A stretch of 64,000 bases of DNA from Tyto alba (taxonomy: Eukaryota; Chordata; Aves; Strigiformes; Tytonidae), in assembly GCF_018691265.1 (NCBI RefSeq), contig NW_024881300.1:1011046-1075045 (forward strand), written 5' to 3'. Under the pieces are notes generated by a model. That model searched no databases and was not told the origin of the DNA. It saw only the letters and a program-made list of their open reading frames with translations. Within the stretch, counting starts at the first letter, position 1. Each line of letters opens with the position of its first letter. This document shows, in pieces, positions 46,741-57,027 of the stretch. A program made the position numbers and the translations under genes.

Positions 46741-48018
46741 AGGCTAACCGTGGCGTGTGCTGAGAAGCCCAGCACACTGTGAGGACAACGAATAGGCCTG
46801 TGCGTGTGTTATTTGGGTTGGCATCTTCACCATCTCCCCAAAATGTAGAACTCGGAATCAAGAAGGCAGTGCAGAAAGAGTACATCCCTCCAGCTCTTGG
46901 AAGGACAGGTGCAAATACATAACCTCTGAGTTCCTCCCCATCAATGTCTTGTTGTTTTGGGGTTTTTTTAAATACTTTAATATGATCTTCAGTCCTACAG
47001 CTTTCTAATGGAAGAATGTGTTTTAATATGTAGATATTCTAGCGTAAGACTCTTTCATCTCTGACAGTTGGTATGTTGTTGTGTAAATCTGTCTGCTCTC
47101 TGGCTTTATAAGTCTTATCCTTAATAGGCAAAGTTCTCCGAATCACTTTTGTTTGGACCCCAGCTATCCTACATTGGAAAAAACAACCACGATAAACCAA
47201 AATCTGGTCTATGTAAGCCATTTCTTCCTTTCTTTTTGGCAGTGGCACAGCTGCATTAGTTTTCATAATATAAGCTTGACAGTAGGTTGGGCACAGACAC
47301 GTTTACCACCATGGCATTTCCAGCTCTAAATAGCATGCGGATTAAAGGCGTGTGTTTACTATTAAACTGCTAGCAGCATTAGTGCAGCGAGGCATTTTTC
47401 AGCATCCGTTGAAGAACAGATGAATGGCTTGCTGGTGGAATTGTAGCCATAAGTCTGTTGCAAAACCCCAGGCACATCTCCGTTGGTGGTTGGAATTAAA
47501 CTGCATTGGGACCTACAGGGACGCTCTGTTCTTATGCTGTTCAGGCACATTAATCTGCTGCTTAATGACGTGCTCAGGCAGCATGAGTATGTCTTTAAAA
47601 GCCCAAGAGTAGTTAGAAACACAGCATGGTAAGCAAACCCCTTTGCTGTGTCCCACAGCAGGTTGATGCAGCAGGGGAGATGCCCTTCAGCAGCAGTGAA
47701 GGTGTTGCTCGCTGGCTGTCACCTGATGAGAACCTGGCCTAGACAGAGCAAAATTGTGGCCAGGCTGTGACAAGTTTTTGTGGACAAGGAATGTCTTACA
47801 AGAGGAAACAAGATAAAATTCTGTTCTTATTGACATCTGAGAGTGATTTCAGCAGTACTAGGATTTTGTTCTTCAACTGAAATAGTTTTTGAATACTAGT
47901 GAAGATTCCCAGCCACACAGGCAAAAATAAGCCATGCTTACACTAGCTACACAAGATATGATAAAATTAAGCAAGTTTGTGAACAGACCATAATGACTTT
48001 TTTAAATGCTAAGTGTAG
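46741..48018. other. Intergenic, nothing recognised
   Basis: Unique-looking sequence between the ARL2BP 3' end and the LTR. Short open frames on the minus strand (46631-46885, 47039-47266 and 47362-47622) show no known domain and no splice framework. Confidence 0.5.
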
Positions 48019-49088
48019 TGTCCTGGGTTTGAGTGAGTGATGGGGTTTTTGGTAGCAGGGGAGGGGGCTATAGGGGTGGCCCCTGTGAGAAGCTTCTCGA
48101 AGCTCCCCCAGCTCCAAGTCAGCTCCACCTCTGCACCAAAACTGAGCCCATCAGCTGCGCCTCTGCGATAACGTATTTAAGAAGGGACGTGGTGACGGGC
48201 AGTGGGACTGGTGAGGAGGAGTCGGTGCAGCTGCATGAACACCAAGGTCAGTGGAGGAACGGAGGAAGAAAGGAGGGGGGAGGTGTGCCGGAGCAGAGAC
48301 CCCCCTATACCCTGTGGGGAGATGGCAGGGCGGCCCCCCGCTGCCACCCATGGAGATCTACGGTGGAGCAGACATTGATTTATGGCCTGTGGCTTCTGCC
48401 TGCCTGATCAAGGTGCTGTGCCCAAAGAAGGCCGAGGTCTTGTGGGAAAAGCTAGACTCCACTGCTGTAATTCAGCGCTGGGAGGATTGCAGCATGCGGG
48501 GGAGTCCCACGCCGGAGCAGCTCGGGAAGGGCTGCAGCCGTGGGAGAGAATCCAGTCAGAGGAAGTTAGTGACCCATGATGGAGCAGTGTGGGGAACGCT
48601 GCGGCCCGTGGGAGGGACTCATGTTGGAGAAAGTTTGTGGAGGACTGTCTGCTGTGAGAGGGGGACCACGATGGAGCAGGAGGAACAAGTTCCAGAAGCT
48701 CCCCCCACCGCAGATGGCAGAAGTGGCAGCACTGCCTGCACCCCCCATTCCCTGCCCCTGCGCCACTGGGGGAGGAGGTAGAGATATCAGGAGCAGAGCT
48801 GAGCCCGGGAAGAAGGGAGGGGTGGGGGGAAGGTGTTCTCAAGATGTGGCAATGCTTCTCACTGTCCTACTCTGTTATGTGTTGTTAGTGTCTGTAATAA
48901 ATCCAAGTTCTTTTTTTCTTCCCCTAACAAGTCTGCCTTTTGCCTGTGCCCATAATGGGTGATCTGCCCCTCCCAGTCCTATCTCGAATCCCAAGCCTGG
49001 CTCATCTGTCCTTTCTTATCACTGGAAGATAAGGGAGGAGTGAGCGGCTGCATGGTGTTTGGCTGCTGACCAGGCTCAAACCATGACA
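48019..49088 (+). mobile_element. Solo LTR, ERVL-like endogenous retrovirus
   Basis: About 1070 bases bounded by TGTCCTGGGTTTGAG on the left and CTCAAACCATGACA on the right, which are inverted complements with few mismatches, as in an LTR starting TG and ending CA. An AATAAA at 48896-48901, followed by a T-rich element, marks a U3-R-U5 order in plus orientation. The right end ('gagcggctgcatggtgtttg') resembles avian ERVL LTRs I remember. No internal retroviral genes and no second LTR are present, so it is a recombined remnant. The flanks show no clear target duplication. It lies between convergent ARL2BP and PLLP. Confidence 0.75.
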
Positions 49089-49258
49089 CCTAGTATTTTG
49101 ACTCTGTACCAAATTTATGAGTGCTGCAGTAATTGATCTCATTAGGTCTCTAGTGTGTTATGCACACGACTGCACTTTCTTGTCTAGAATTATTCCAGTA
49201 TGTTGAAATCTTCATAAATGCACATATCCAGATACATACACACACATGCTACCCTTTA

Positions 49259-49315
49259 AAAAAAAAAAACAAAAAAAAAAAAACAAAACAAAAAAAAAAA
49301 AAAAAAACCAAAAAC
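49259..49315. repeat. A-rich tract
   Basis: Long A runs broken by single C, after a short CA repeat. A second A/C-rich tract follows at about 49403-49470 with (AT)n and AAAC units. Confidence 0.85.
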
Positions 49316-49857
49316 AAATCTACCCCTTCAGAATTTTTTTTATCTCCTCCAATAAATTTACACTTCTCAAATTTGAATGATGAAAGCCAGAAGCTTTCAT
49401 TAAAAAAAAAAATATATATATATAATAATAATTAAAAAAAAAACCAAACAAACAAAAACCAAAAAACAAACAACCAAACAACTTTTTAGAAATCCTTCTG
49501 GATGTGATTTGATCAAAAGCAGCTTTGTAGGCTTTTTTTTTCCAGTGAACTTGACATAAGCTCAATTTGATTCTCTTTTCAGCCACAGTAACCTGCTAAG
49601 GCAATATGAGTACATTCCTAAAACTGCTGACATGCGGTTCTGTGGTTTGAAATGCACGTTCCTGCTTCTCCTGACAGCCGTGAAGATGGTGAAGCTCCAT
49701 CAGCTGCGGTTCCCCACCAGGATTCACAGGTTTTTACAGGTCTACTGACTCCCTGTGCTGTAAAAAGCAGCTTTTCCTGTGAGCACAGAAGTCAGTGGAC
49801 AGGCATGCATGGGCAGTTAGTTAGCAGAGATGATGCTCTGAGATGCTTATTCCCAGG

Positions 49858-49880
49858 AAAAAAAAAAAAAAAAAAAAAAA
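49858..49880. repeat. Poly-A tract
   Basis: About 22 A in the ARL2BP-PLLP gap. Confidence 0.85.
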
Positions 49881-51430
49881 GAATTGGGTTGTGTTTTTAA
49901 TATTAACTAGATACAACTCCGCTGTCATGTGAATTCTGAGGTTAACATCAGAGAAATACAAGACTTAAATCTAGTTGGTTTTCTACTGTCAGTGTACAGA
50001 CTGAAACTCTTCAGTTAACTCCCTACCTCTTTATATAATGTTGACTTTTTAATGTCAGGAACAGATTTTATCAAATTTTAAAAGGATCCTGTTTACTTAT
50101 TTTAATGGTTGGGCTAAAATAATTATTTGCAACTAAAGCTAAAAATACCCCAGTCGTTTTTTTACCGAAAAAAGTTTTCATTCTTTTTCTGTTACGATGA
50201 CTTCAATTAACTACTTAAACTAAAGACAGTTTAAATTAATACCTTGGGCAGTCATCTTCTGAAGGGAGTTCTGTTGTATTTTAAGCACAGTCCCTTGTAA
50301 TCTCAGAACCAACAAGGCGTGGTTGGCCCTGAATTCTTGCTCTGATGGGGGTTGTATCTCGATGTTTCCTGCAATACATTTCTGCCCCTGTGCCGCGCTC
50401 CTCTGTCGTGTGTTTCGTGTGGGCTGCTCTTCCCAGAACAACTCGTCCCTCTGTGACACTCCTGTCACTTGTCCCTGGTTTGATGCATTTTCCATCAGGC
50501 ACGGGGGCTTTTAAAAGAGGTTAAATTTCTCTGTATATCGAACTACCTGTGTGCAAGTGTGATTTCACATTTGAAGGGTTTTAACGTTGTCATAACAATG
50601 CATGAAGAGGCTAATTTTCTTACCATTACTGATTTATATATATATATATATATTCATAGTTGTGGAAGCTTGAACTCACTGAAAACCAAATAAAGGCAAA
50701 TTGGCCAGGGGCTAATGCCCTTTGTCCAGTCCTTTTCAAGTCACACCTTCCATTAACGCAGGTAACTTTCCTGAATCTCTCTAGACAAGCTGTTAAAACT
50801 TTTCTCGGGCAGAGCAGGCAGTAAATGCTGCAGTGTAGCTCACTGTGCCCCACCTTCCCCGTGGAGAAATATCCGGAAATCAACTGAACGCGTTTCATCT
50901 GGTTTTATTAGCTTGTGCGAGGAGGGTGTGGAGGGAAAAGCTGCTGTACCTGGCTGGGCGTCGCTTCTAGTTCTGACAATCGCCAGCCTGTGCCCCTAAG
51001 AAATAAAAGGTGAATTTGTCGCGAGTTGAAGAGGGGAGCAGCATGGCTCTGTGCTCTCCAGCGGCACTGCCCCTGGGTGTGTTCCCGGAGCATTTGCAGA
51101 CCGAGTGTTAGATTTTTGAAGAGGACCTGTAGCTGGCGGGCAAAACCCACGTGGGGGTCAATAGGTGGTCCTGTTGCCTCCGTGGTGGGTACGGCGCCGA
51201 GCCGGGAGGAGGGAGAACATCAGAGCCTTGGCACCTCCTTCGTGTCCTTGCAGTCTTGCACGTATACGTGTGCGTGTGCGTGTAGGTAAAGCAAAGCAAG
51301 GGGAACCCTGTGGAACTCGCCCCTGCCTGGGGGCCGGGCTGCAATGCCCCCACGCAGGGCAAGGGGCTCTGCCAGTGGCAGCTCTGCCGTCCGCTCCATC
51401 CCGTGCCATATGTACCACCTTCTACCAAGA
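49881..51430. other. Intergenic between convergent genes, no gene seen
   Basis: Contains an (AT)n run at 50635-50653. Open frames on both strands (for example 50220-50495 minus and 51165-51467 plus) have no recognisable content. A TTTATT at 50904-50909 could serve as a distal poly(A) signal for PLLP on the minus strand. Confidence 0.5.
50635..50653. repeat. (AT)n microsatellite
   Basis: About nine AT units in the gap between ARL2BP and PLLP. Confidence 0.9.
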
Positions 51431-51437
51431 CAAAGCT

Positions 51438-51996
51438 TTTATTGACAGACTCCAGCGCTGGATTTAGGGAGGTTTTTATTTAAAGCAAAACATTTGTGCT
51501 TCATGTTTTTAGAAATCAATACAAGAAGAGTTTAGACTTTTTCCTTTGCTTAGCCTACATCCTCCAGCTAGGCCACTGTTTGTGTATCCCGTTAATTGCA
51601 ATTACTTACACTGTAGCTGTGAATGACCGGAGACAGGAGCCTAGGCTTGGTTTAGTGAATTTTAGTATTGGAGCGTGCCGAACTGGCTGAGCCCCCGCAG
51701 CGGAGCTGTTCCAGCGAGGATCTGGATGAACCCCGAGGGCGAGCGGGAGCTTCAGCCTCCAGCAAGTCCACGTCCTCCCGGTGAGGCTGCTGGTGACGGC
51801 GCTGGTGGGTTCGTGCTGTGGGTACATCAGCTGGGAGCATCATCAGAGACCACAGAGCAGCATTCCACGCAACCCACTACTAACCATCACTGCCAGCACA
51901 GGCTGGCCCAAGGATGAGCCCTGGTGGTACGGGAGGCTCCGAGCCACCGAGCCTGGCACGAGCTGACCCATGGGCTGGGCTTTAGCCGTCCGCTCC
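51438..51996 (-). other. PLLP: PLLP 3' UTR (probable)
   Basis: On the minus strand the PLLP stop is followed by two AATAAA signals (plus-strand TTTATT at 51475-51480 and 51438-51443), giving a 3' UTR of about 0.5 kb. No coding exon lies inside. Confidence 0.55.
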
Positions 51997-52110
51997 TTAC
52001 GCGTGGTCAGTCACTTGGCTGGTGGCCGCGTTGCTGCCGAGCCCTTTCCAGGCGCGGAAGCTGAAGAAGGTGCTCGCCCCGTAGGCGATCATCGCGAGGC
52101 AGGCGAAGAA
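51997..52110 (-). CDS. PLLP: PLLP coding exon 4 (stop)
   Basis: Encodes FFACLAMIAYGASTFFSFRA, then WKGLGSNAATSQVTDHA and TAA. It contains the fourth membrane segment. Acceptor CTCTTCCAG on the minus strand. Confidence 0.94.
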   Translation of the reverse strand, partial: FFACLAMIAYGASTFFSFRAWKGLGSNAATSQVTDHA

Positions 52111-55100
52111 CTGGAAGAGGAGCGCACCCCGGGCGTGAGGGCGGGTGGCCGCCCCAGCCCACGGCCCTCGCCCGCCCGCCGCTACTTACGGACGCCGCGG
52201 CTCTCCGGTTGTAATCCCACTGCCGCCAGGATGTGGGCTGGACGGCCGCCGCGCACGTTACGAAGGCAGTGAGGTACAGGATGGTTGCTGTAGCGTTGAA
52301 GATCATCAGCTGGGGGGGGGAGGCAAAGAGGGGGGGTCGTGAGGTCTGGGCTCAGACCCCGTGCACGCTGGGATGAGCAAAAGGCTCAGTTTCACGTTCC
52401 TCCCTCTTCCCCAGGGGAAGCAGAGGGAAAGGGTCCAGCCCCTCACCCTGGGAACACACCTCAGGCTAGCATCTCATTAAATGCACCCCAGGTTGCCCTG
52501 AGGGGTTCAGGTCGATGCCACGACTGCAGCAGTGATGCGGTGGCTGTGTAACTTTCTGGATTAATACAGGGCTCCCCGTTCTGAAAATTTTCTAAGCAAT
52601 TGAGGGGCCAAATGAATGTCATTGTGCAAAAGTGCCGGGGACTTGGTTCCATCAGCCCAGGGAAGTCTGAAGCCCTGGTCCTCCCAGAGCACCTCCCTGG
52701 GATGTTTCCCACTTGGGACCCCAGCTTGCTCCCTCTCGGCTACGTACCACAAGGGACCAGGGTATCACATAGAACTTCAGCTGAAGCTGCAGGAGGTAAG
52801 TCACGAAGAAAAGGACCGTTACTATCCAGAAGAAGATGGACACAAACATCACCCAGCCGTATGCCGCGTGGAGGTGGTACGTTGTGTCGGCGATGAGAGC
52901 CCACACCAGTAAGCCGAGCACCTGTGGGGTGAAACAGGGAAAGGGTTTGGGGGGTGGTTCCTGCAGGTGGAGAGCAGAGCCCGGGCTCGCCGGCACTTGC
53001 GGCAGTTGGGTGACCGTGGCTCCAGCAAAGCAGGGACACACGAGAGCTGCAGAGCAGGGCAGGACCCTGGGGACATCTCAGGACGGGGAGCCCACCTAGG
53101 ACCCTCCTTGCTCAGGGATGGGCTTGTCTGCCCAGTACTGCTACTCCAGGAGCTGGTACGGGGATGTCCTGCAGGGCAGGATGGTGAAACCTGGGCGTCC
53201 TCACCACCAAAGGTCCCTTCTCAAGCAAGGACCCCGTGCCTAGGGCCAGTCTGTGCAGGTGCTGGCTCAGGGGGCAGGATGAGAGCTGGATGTGTGGGGG
53301 CTCCTGGGGCCCCAGCTCAGCTTTGACCTCCCCCAGGTGCAGCTTCTCAGCTTCTCTCCGCTGTTTGGTCAGGTCTGGTCTGATTTATACCTCCTGTATG
53401 TACAGCTCCCTGGGCTCACCTTTCACCGGTCAGCAGGCTTAGCTGCATAGCAATTGCAGCATCGTGTGCCCGCAGACTGGTCCACAAAAAAACCCAGGTA
53501 GGTGAGTCTGTTTCTGTGTCTGCCCAAGGAAAATTAAGCAGAGCCAGGGCAGAGCTGTTTTCTCCCCTCCCTGCAGCCCCCAGCAGAGCCCACAAGGCAG
53601 CGGCAGTGGCAGGCAGCAGGTCTCTGCTCTTGGCTCCCTGGCAGGCAGGGATGGAAGAGCCCAGCCCAGGTGGTGTTTCATTTATTCTTACTTTTTTTCT
53701 TTCCCCTCCCCGTACTATGTCCACCCCTGATCTTTGGACTCTGGAGATGTTACCTGCTTCGCCCACAGCAATGGGGCTAGGGAGCTGCCGCCTTCTCCCC
53801 CATCCCCTCCCTCGGGAACTCCCTGGGGCAGCAAGTTTGTGGGTATTTTTTATTTAGAAAGACCCAAACCCATGATGGAGCAAGCAGAGGCTGAGATACC
53901 AGCACATGGCGATGGGGCCTGGGAAAAAAAAAAAAAATATGGCTGTTGCAAAGCATATGGTGCTTTCTGGGATTTGCACTGTTTGTTCTGCAGCCTCAAC
54001 CACAGCCTGTGCACCAGGACGGAGAGCCGGGGCTCCGGCAGCTGCCAGGGTGCTGGTGGGCTCTGCTTCACCGCCCTTCATCACCTCCTGGCTGCACCAG
54101 AGCAAAATAGGGAGCCGGGGGAGCAAGGAAGCTCCAGCCCTGCACACTTTGGATTGCCCAGCATGACCGAACAACCTGAGGAGATGCCCATGGCAAGGCT
54201 GGGGGGAGAACTTGCCCCAGATGCAGCCGTGATGTATTTTGGTTCCCAGCTGGGGTTGGGATCTCTTTGGGCAGAGCCAGGTGAAGCCGCCTGCACCACC
54301 CGGCTCCTGCATTCACCTCTGCTTTGGCAGGGGAACCGTGGAGTCATCTCCCACCGGTGGGGAGGAGAAGGGCTCTTTGGAAAGCCTCTCTGCCCCTGCG
54401 TAACCTGCATTGCTTATTGTCACGGAAGAAACACAACGGCCTTTGTCCTGCTCAAGTACAACGCCCTGGTGCTTGGCTGCCCCAACAATGCCTCCTTGTC
54501 TGTCACATCGATTTCTAACACTCGTGATCGCAAAATATGCATTGGGGAGAAACATGGGTAGGAAAAAGTCAGCGTGCTCCCCGAGTGGGAAGGCGGCATG
54601 TGCGAGCTGCCCTGCTCCAGCTGCTGCGGGGAGGAAAGCAGGAGCCCTTAGGGGAGAGGTTTGCGGAGCAGTGGGGCTCGGTGGCTGGGCAAGCGTGTTT
54701 AACGGCGTGGCCTCAGCAACAGGCTGGAAAGGGGGAACCGGGTACGGGGTTGAAGGATCCCTCCTGTTGATCTTGGTTCCGTCTCTCTTGATGCTCCCGC
54801 AGGCCACCCCCCTGGCAGCATCCTTCCCCGACCCTTCCCGGAGCATTTGTTCCTGGATCACAACCCCTTCAGCCATGCCCGGGGGTCCAAATCTGAAGCG
54901 GGGAGCAAGGTCTATGCCAGCGGCTCCACAGCGGCTGCTCCGGGCAGGTCCCTCTGCTCCCCCCCCTCCAACGCTGCCCTGGGGAGAGGGGCTCCCCACT
55001 GCAGTGGGGCAGCGCCGCGGGCAAACACCGGGGCAGGGCACAAGTGGCTGAACTGCCACCCCTACACGCCACAGATTGCACTCGAGGGCTCGGGTACCAG

Positions 55101-55629
55101 GGGAGAGCAGCAGCAGGAGTTTATTCTGTGGTTGCTTCCGATGCTGAAGCAACAGAAAAGCGACGCTGCTGCTCGCTTTGGTGACTCAAAGATCCTTCTG
55201 AGAGCGGCCGCTGAAGCCTGGCCGCTGAGGAGGACAACCTGGAGTGCCCAGGGAGTGCGAGAGCATCCCCCCGGAGCAACCCCAACACACCTCGGTGGTC
55301 ACCGCGCTCCATCCAGCCCCGCCCGCCGGACCCCCCCGGCTTGTGCCCTGCGGGGCTGCCCAGGCGGGTCAGCCCGTGCCCGGGGCTGGGAGCTGCCGGG
55401 CGTCCACCCGAGTTACAACCGCCAAAAGGCGTGAGGACGAGAAACCGAACCCCCCCCCCGCCTCTCGGTGCCTCCCCCCCCCCCCCCCTCCCCGTTGCGT
55501 ACTCACGGCCTGGGCTACCATCAGCCCCCCGAGTGGCGAGCGGAGGAAGGCTCCGTTCAGGGCGGGCAGGGAGGCGGAGGGGGCCGGGGGGACGCTCCGA
55601 GTCCTTGAAGCTCCGGGCAGCCCCGCCAT
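51997..55629 (-). CDS. PLLP: PLLP, plasmolipin (4 coding exons, minus strand)
   Basis: Joined in transcript order: 55629-55507, 52921-52748, 52309-52190 and 52110-51997. They total 531 bases (176 residues plus TAA), against 182 in human. All introns are GT-AG and all junctions are phase 0. The protein is a MARVEL-family tetraspan with predicted membrane segments at about residues 34-56 (GGLMVAQAVLGLLVWALIA), 61-84 (YGWVMFVSIFFWIVTVLFFV), 96-121 (MIFNATATILYLTAFVTCAA) and 138-159 (FFACLAMIAYGASTFF). Plasmolipin is known from myelin and epithelial apical/endosomal membranes. The N-terminus is Pro/Ser-rich and poorly conserved, and the C-terminal tail ends NAATSQVTDHA. The gene is convergent with ARL2BP, as I recall in human. 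Confidence 0.95.
52190..52309 (-). CDS. PLLP: PLLP coding exon 3
   Basis: Encodes LMIFNATATILYLTAFVTCA, then AAVQPTSWRQWDYNRRAAAS, with the third membrane segment and the second extracytoplasmic loop. The donor GTAAGT opens an intron of only 79 bases, close to the vertebrate minimum. Confidence 0.95.
52748..52921 (-). CDS. PLLP: PLLP coding exon 2
   Basis: Encodes VLGLLVWALIADTTYHLHAA, then YGWVMFVSIFFWIVTVLFFV and TYLLQLQLKFYVIPWSLV. This is the best conserved part: VLGLLVWALIADT and AYGWVMFV match human plasmolipin. Acceptor CAG after a CCCTGTTTCACCCCA tract, donor GTACGT. Confidence 0.96.
52922..55506 (-). other. PLLP: PLLP intron 1
   Basis: 2585 bases, increasingly GC-rich toward exon 1. 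Long open frames occur on both strands (275 codons plus at 53734, 279 codons minus at 54313), but they overlap each other and look like chance products of low stop density. Poly-C runs lie at the exon 1 end (about 55449-55490). Confidence 0.8.
55507..55629 (-). CDS. PLLP: PLLP coding exon 1
   Basis: 41 codons encoding MAGLPGASRTRSVPPAPSAS, then LPALNGAFLRSPLGGLMVAQ and A. The frame and phase fit exon 2, LRSPLGGLMVAQA aligns with the human RSRLGALMLLQL, and the donor is GTGAGT. The start is set by the first in-frame ATG (55627-55629) in a CpG-rich context. An in-frame open stretch continues upstream, so an earlier start is possible but unsupported by homology. Confidence 0.85.
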
Positions 55630-56070
55630 GCCCCGGGCACCGGCACCGGCCCCCCCCCCCCCGCCCCTCCCCGGGCGGAGCGCGGGGCCGGCCCCGCCGC
55701 CTCCCCCGGGCGTCGCGAGTGGGTCCTCCCCATCCCCACGCACCGGGGGGGCGGGCTGAGCTCTGGGCTCCCCAGTACGGCTCCCTCGTACCGGGGAGCC
55801 CAGCACCGCGCCCAGCACCCCAGGGGCGGCCCCAGCACCGCGCCCAGCACCCCAGGGGCGGCCCCAGCACCGCGCCCAGCACCCTTTCTCTTACCCCCCC
55901 CCCCCCCCCCCCCGCAGCGCCTTGCCTCGGGCAGCCCCGCACACACGGGCCTGGGCCGCAGCTCCCGCTCACCTGGGTGCCCGCCAGCCCCACAGCCGCC
56001 TTTTTGTGGGCCCCAGCGTGTCCCAGTGCCCGGGGTTGTTCCTCTGCAGGGGCAGGACTTTGCGCATCTC
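55630..56070 (-). promoter_or_regulatory. PLLP: CpG-rich promoter region of PLLP
   Basis: Dense CpG and GC-box-like CCCCGCCC motifs lie directly upstream of the PLLP start on the minus strand, with no TATA box visible. Poly-C runs (about 55651-55664 and 55896-55914) and a 32-bp tandem repeat lie inside. The transcription start was not determined. Confidence 0.6.
55799..55884. repeat. 32-bp tandem repeat, about 2.7 copies
   Basis: The unit begins CAGCACCGCGCCCAGCACCC and is followed by CAGGGGCGGCC. Copies start at 55801, 55833 and 55865 with exact identity, so the array is recent or homogenised. Confidence 0.95.
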
Positions 56071-56077
56071 CTCGGTG

Positions 56078-56472
56078 AATCAGAAGCACGGAATAGTTTG
56101 GGTCAGAAGGGACCTTTAAAGGTCACCTAGTCCAACCCCCCCTGCAGTGAGCAGGGACATCTTCAACTCGCTCAGGTTGCTCAGAGCCCCGTCCAGCCTG
56201 GCCTTGGATGTTTCGAGCGACGGGGCATCCACCACCCCTCTGGGCAGCCTGTGCCAGTGCCTCACAACTTCGGGAGGTTCCTGCTGGCCCATTTCTCCGG
56301 CCTCTCCAGGTGCCCCCTGGACGGCAGCACGACCCTCTGGAGATTCAGCCACTCCTCCCACGGGTTGTCACCTGCGGAGCTGCTGAGGGTGCGCCTGGCC
56401 CCATCACCCAGATCATTCACCAAGATGTTAAAAACAGGACGGGACCCAGCATTGACCCCTGGGGCACACTGG
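56078..56472 (-). mobile_element. CR1 LINE fragment, reverse orientation
   Basis: Reverse-complement CR1: 'gggacctttaaaggtcacct', 'agtccaaccccccctgcag', 'gtccagcctggccttggatg', 'ggcatccaccacccctctgg', then the more internal 'cccagatcattcaccaagat' and 'gcattgacccctggggcaca'. About 395 bases, ending about 120 bases before the first tRNA-Leu gene. Confidence 0.92.
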
Positions 56473-56516
56473 CCGCTCCCCCCCCCGCCCGGGACCCGGC
56501 GCGGCCGCCCCACGGG

Positions 56517-56550
56517 GTTGGGGCGGGGGGGGGGGGGAGGGGGGGAGGGC
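56517..56550. repeat. Poly-G tract upstream of tRNA-Leu
   Basis: Runs of G broken by single C or A on the plus strand. The tract has G-quadruplex potential and lies about 45 bases upstream of the first tRNA gene. Confidence 0.85.
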
Positions 56551-56591
56551 AGCGCGTGGAAGGACACGGCGGGCGGCGGCGCAGCCAGCGG

Positions 56592-56674
56592 GTCAGGATG
56601 GCCGAGCGGTCTAAGGCGCTGCGTTCAGGTCGCAGTCTCCCCTGGAGGCGTGGGTTCGAATCCCACTTCTGACA
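56592..56674 (+). tRNA. tRNA-Leu (anticodon CAG)
   Basis: 83 bases with a class II (long variable arm) leucine layout. The acceptor stem GTCAGGA pairs with TTCTGAC, with one G-T wobble. A box TGGCCGAGCGG (56599-56609), anticodon CAG at 56626-56628 in loop TTCAGGT, variable arm CTCCCCTGGAGG, B box GGTTCGAATCC (56653-56663), discriminator A. There is no intron. T runs from 56684 and a long poly-T from about 56690 give a strong RNA polymerase III stop. It should decode CUG and looks intact. Confidence 0.97.
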
Positions 56675-56683
56675 GCTGTACCC

Positions 56684-56712
56684 TTTTCCTTTTTTTTTTT
56701 TTTTTCTTTTCT
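56684..56712 (+). terminator. RNA polymerase III terminator
   Basis: A TTTT followed by a poly-T run of more than 15, 10 bases after the plus-strand tRNA-Leu. Confidence 0.85.
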
Positions 56713-56871
56713 TGCGCCGGGCGGCGGCGGCTTTTTCTCTTGGAGGAGGCAGGAGGGGGCCGATTGAAATCAAAAAACATGGACCAAAAATAAAAAAAAT
56801 CCAGGCGCAATTAAAAGCAATTTAACGAGTTAGCTAAGTTAATTAAAGGCGACCGCAAAACGTTTGCGGGT

Positions 56872-56954
56872 TGTCAGAAGTGGGATTCGAACCCACGCCT
56901 CCAGGGGAGACTGCGACCTGAACGCAGCGCCTTAGACCGCTCGGCCATCCTGAC
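56872..56954 (-). tRNA. tRNA-Leu (anticodon CAG), second copy
   Basis: Read on the minus strand it is base-for-base identical to the plus-strand gene over all 83 positions, including the CAG anticodon and the A and B boxes. It ends facing the first copy, 197 bases apart. Its downstream stop is a TTTT (plus-strand AAAA at 56857-56860), weaker than that of the first gene. It appears intact. Confidence 0.97.
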
Positions 56955-57027
56955 AGCGCTGCGCGGCCTCCCCCGCCCCGCGCTACGGCGCGCACAGGCG
57001 GCCGCGACCCCGCGGAGGCTCCGGGGC

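Noticed and set aside
48019..48962. Open frames inside the LTR (for example 48251-48781)
   Set aside because: They overlap on both strands within a non-coding LTR. No gag, pol or env similarity is visible.
53734..54561. 275-codon plus-strand open frame
   Set aside because: It lies in PLLP intron 1, overlaps a 279-codon frame on the other strand, has no domain or splice logic, and sits in GC-rich DNA where stops are rare.
55121..56089. 322-codon minus-strand frame and a 245-codon plus-strand frame
   Set aside because: Low-complexity Gly/Pro/Arg translations of CpG-rich DNA. PLLP exon 1 lies here in another frame, with splice sites and homology.
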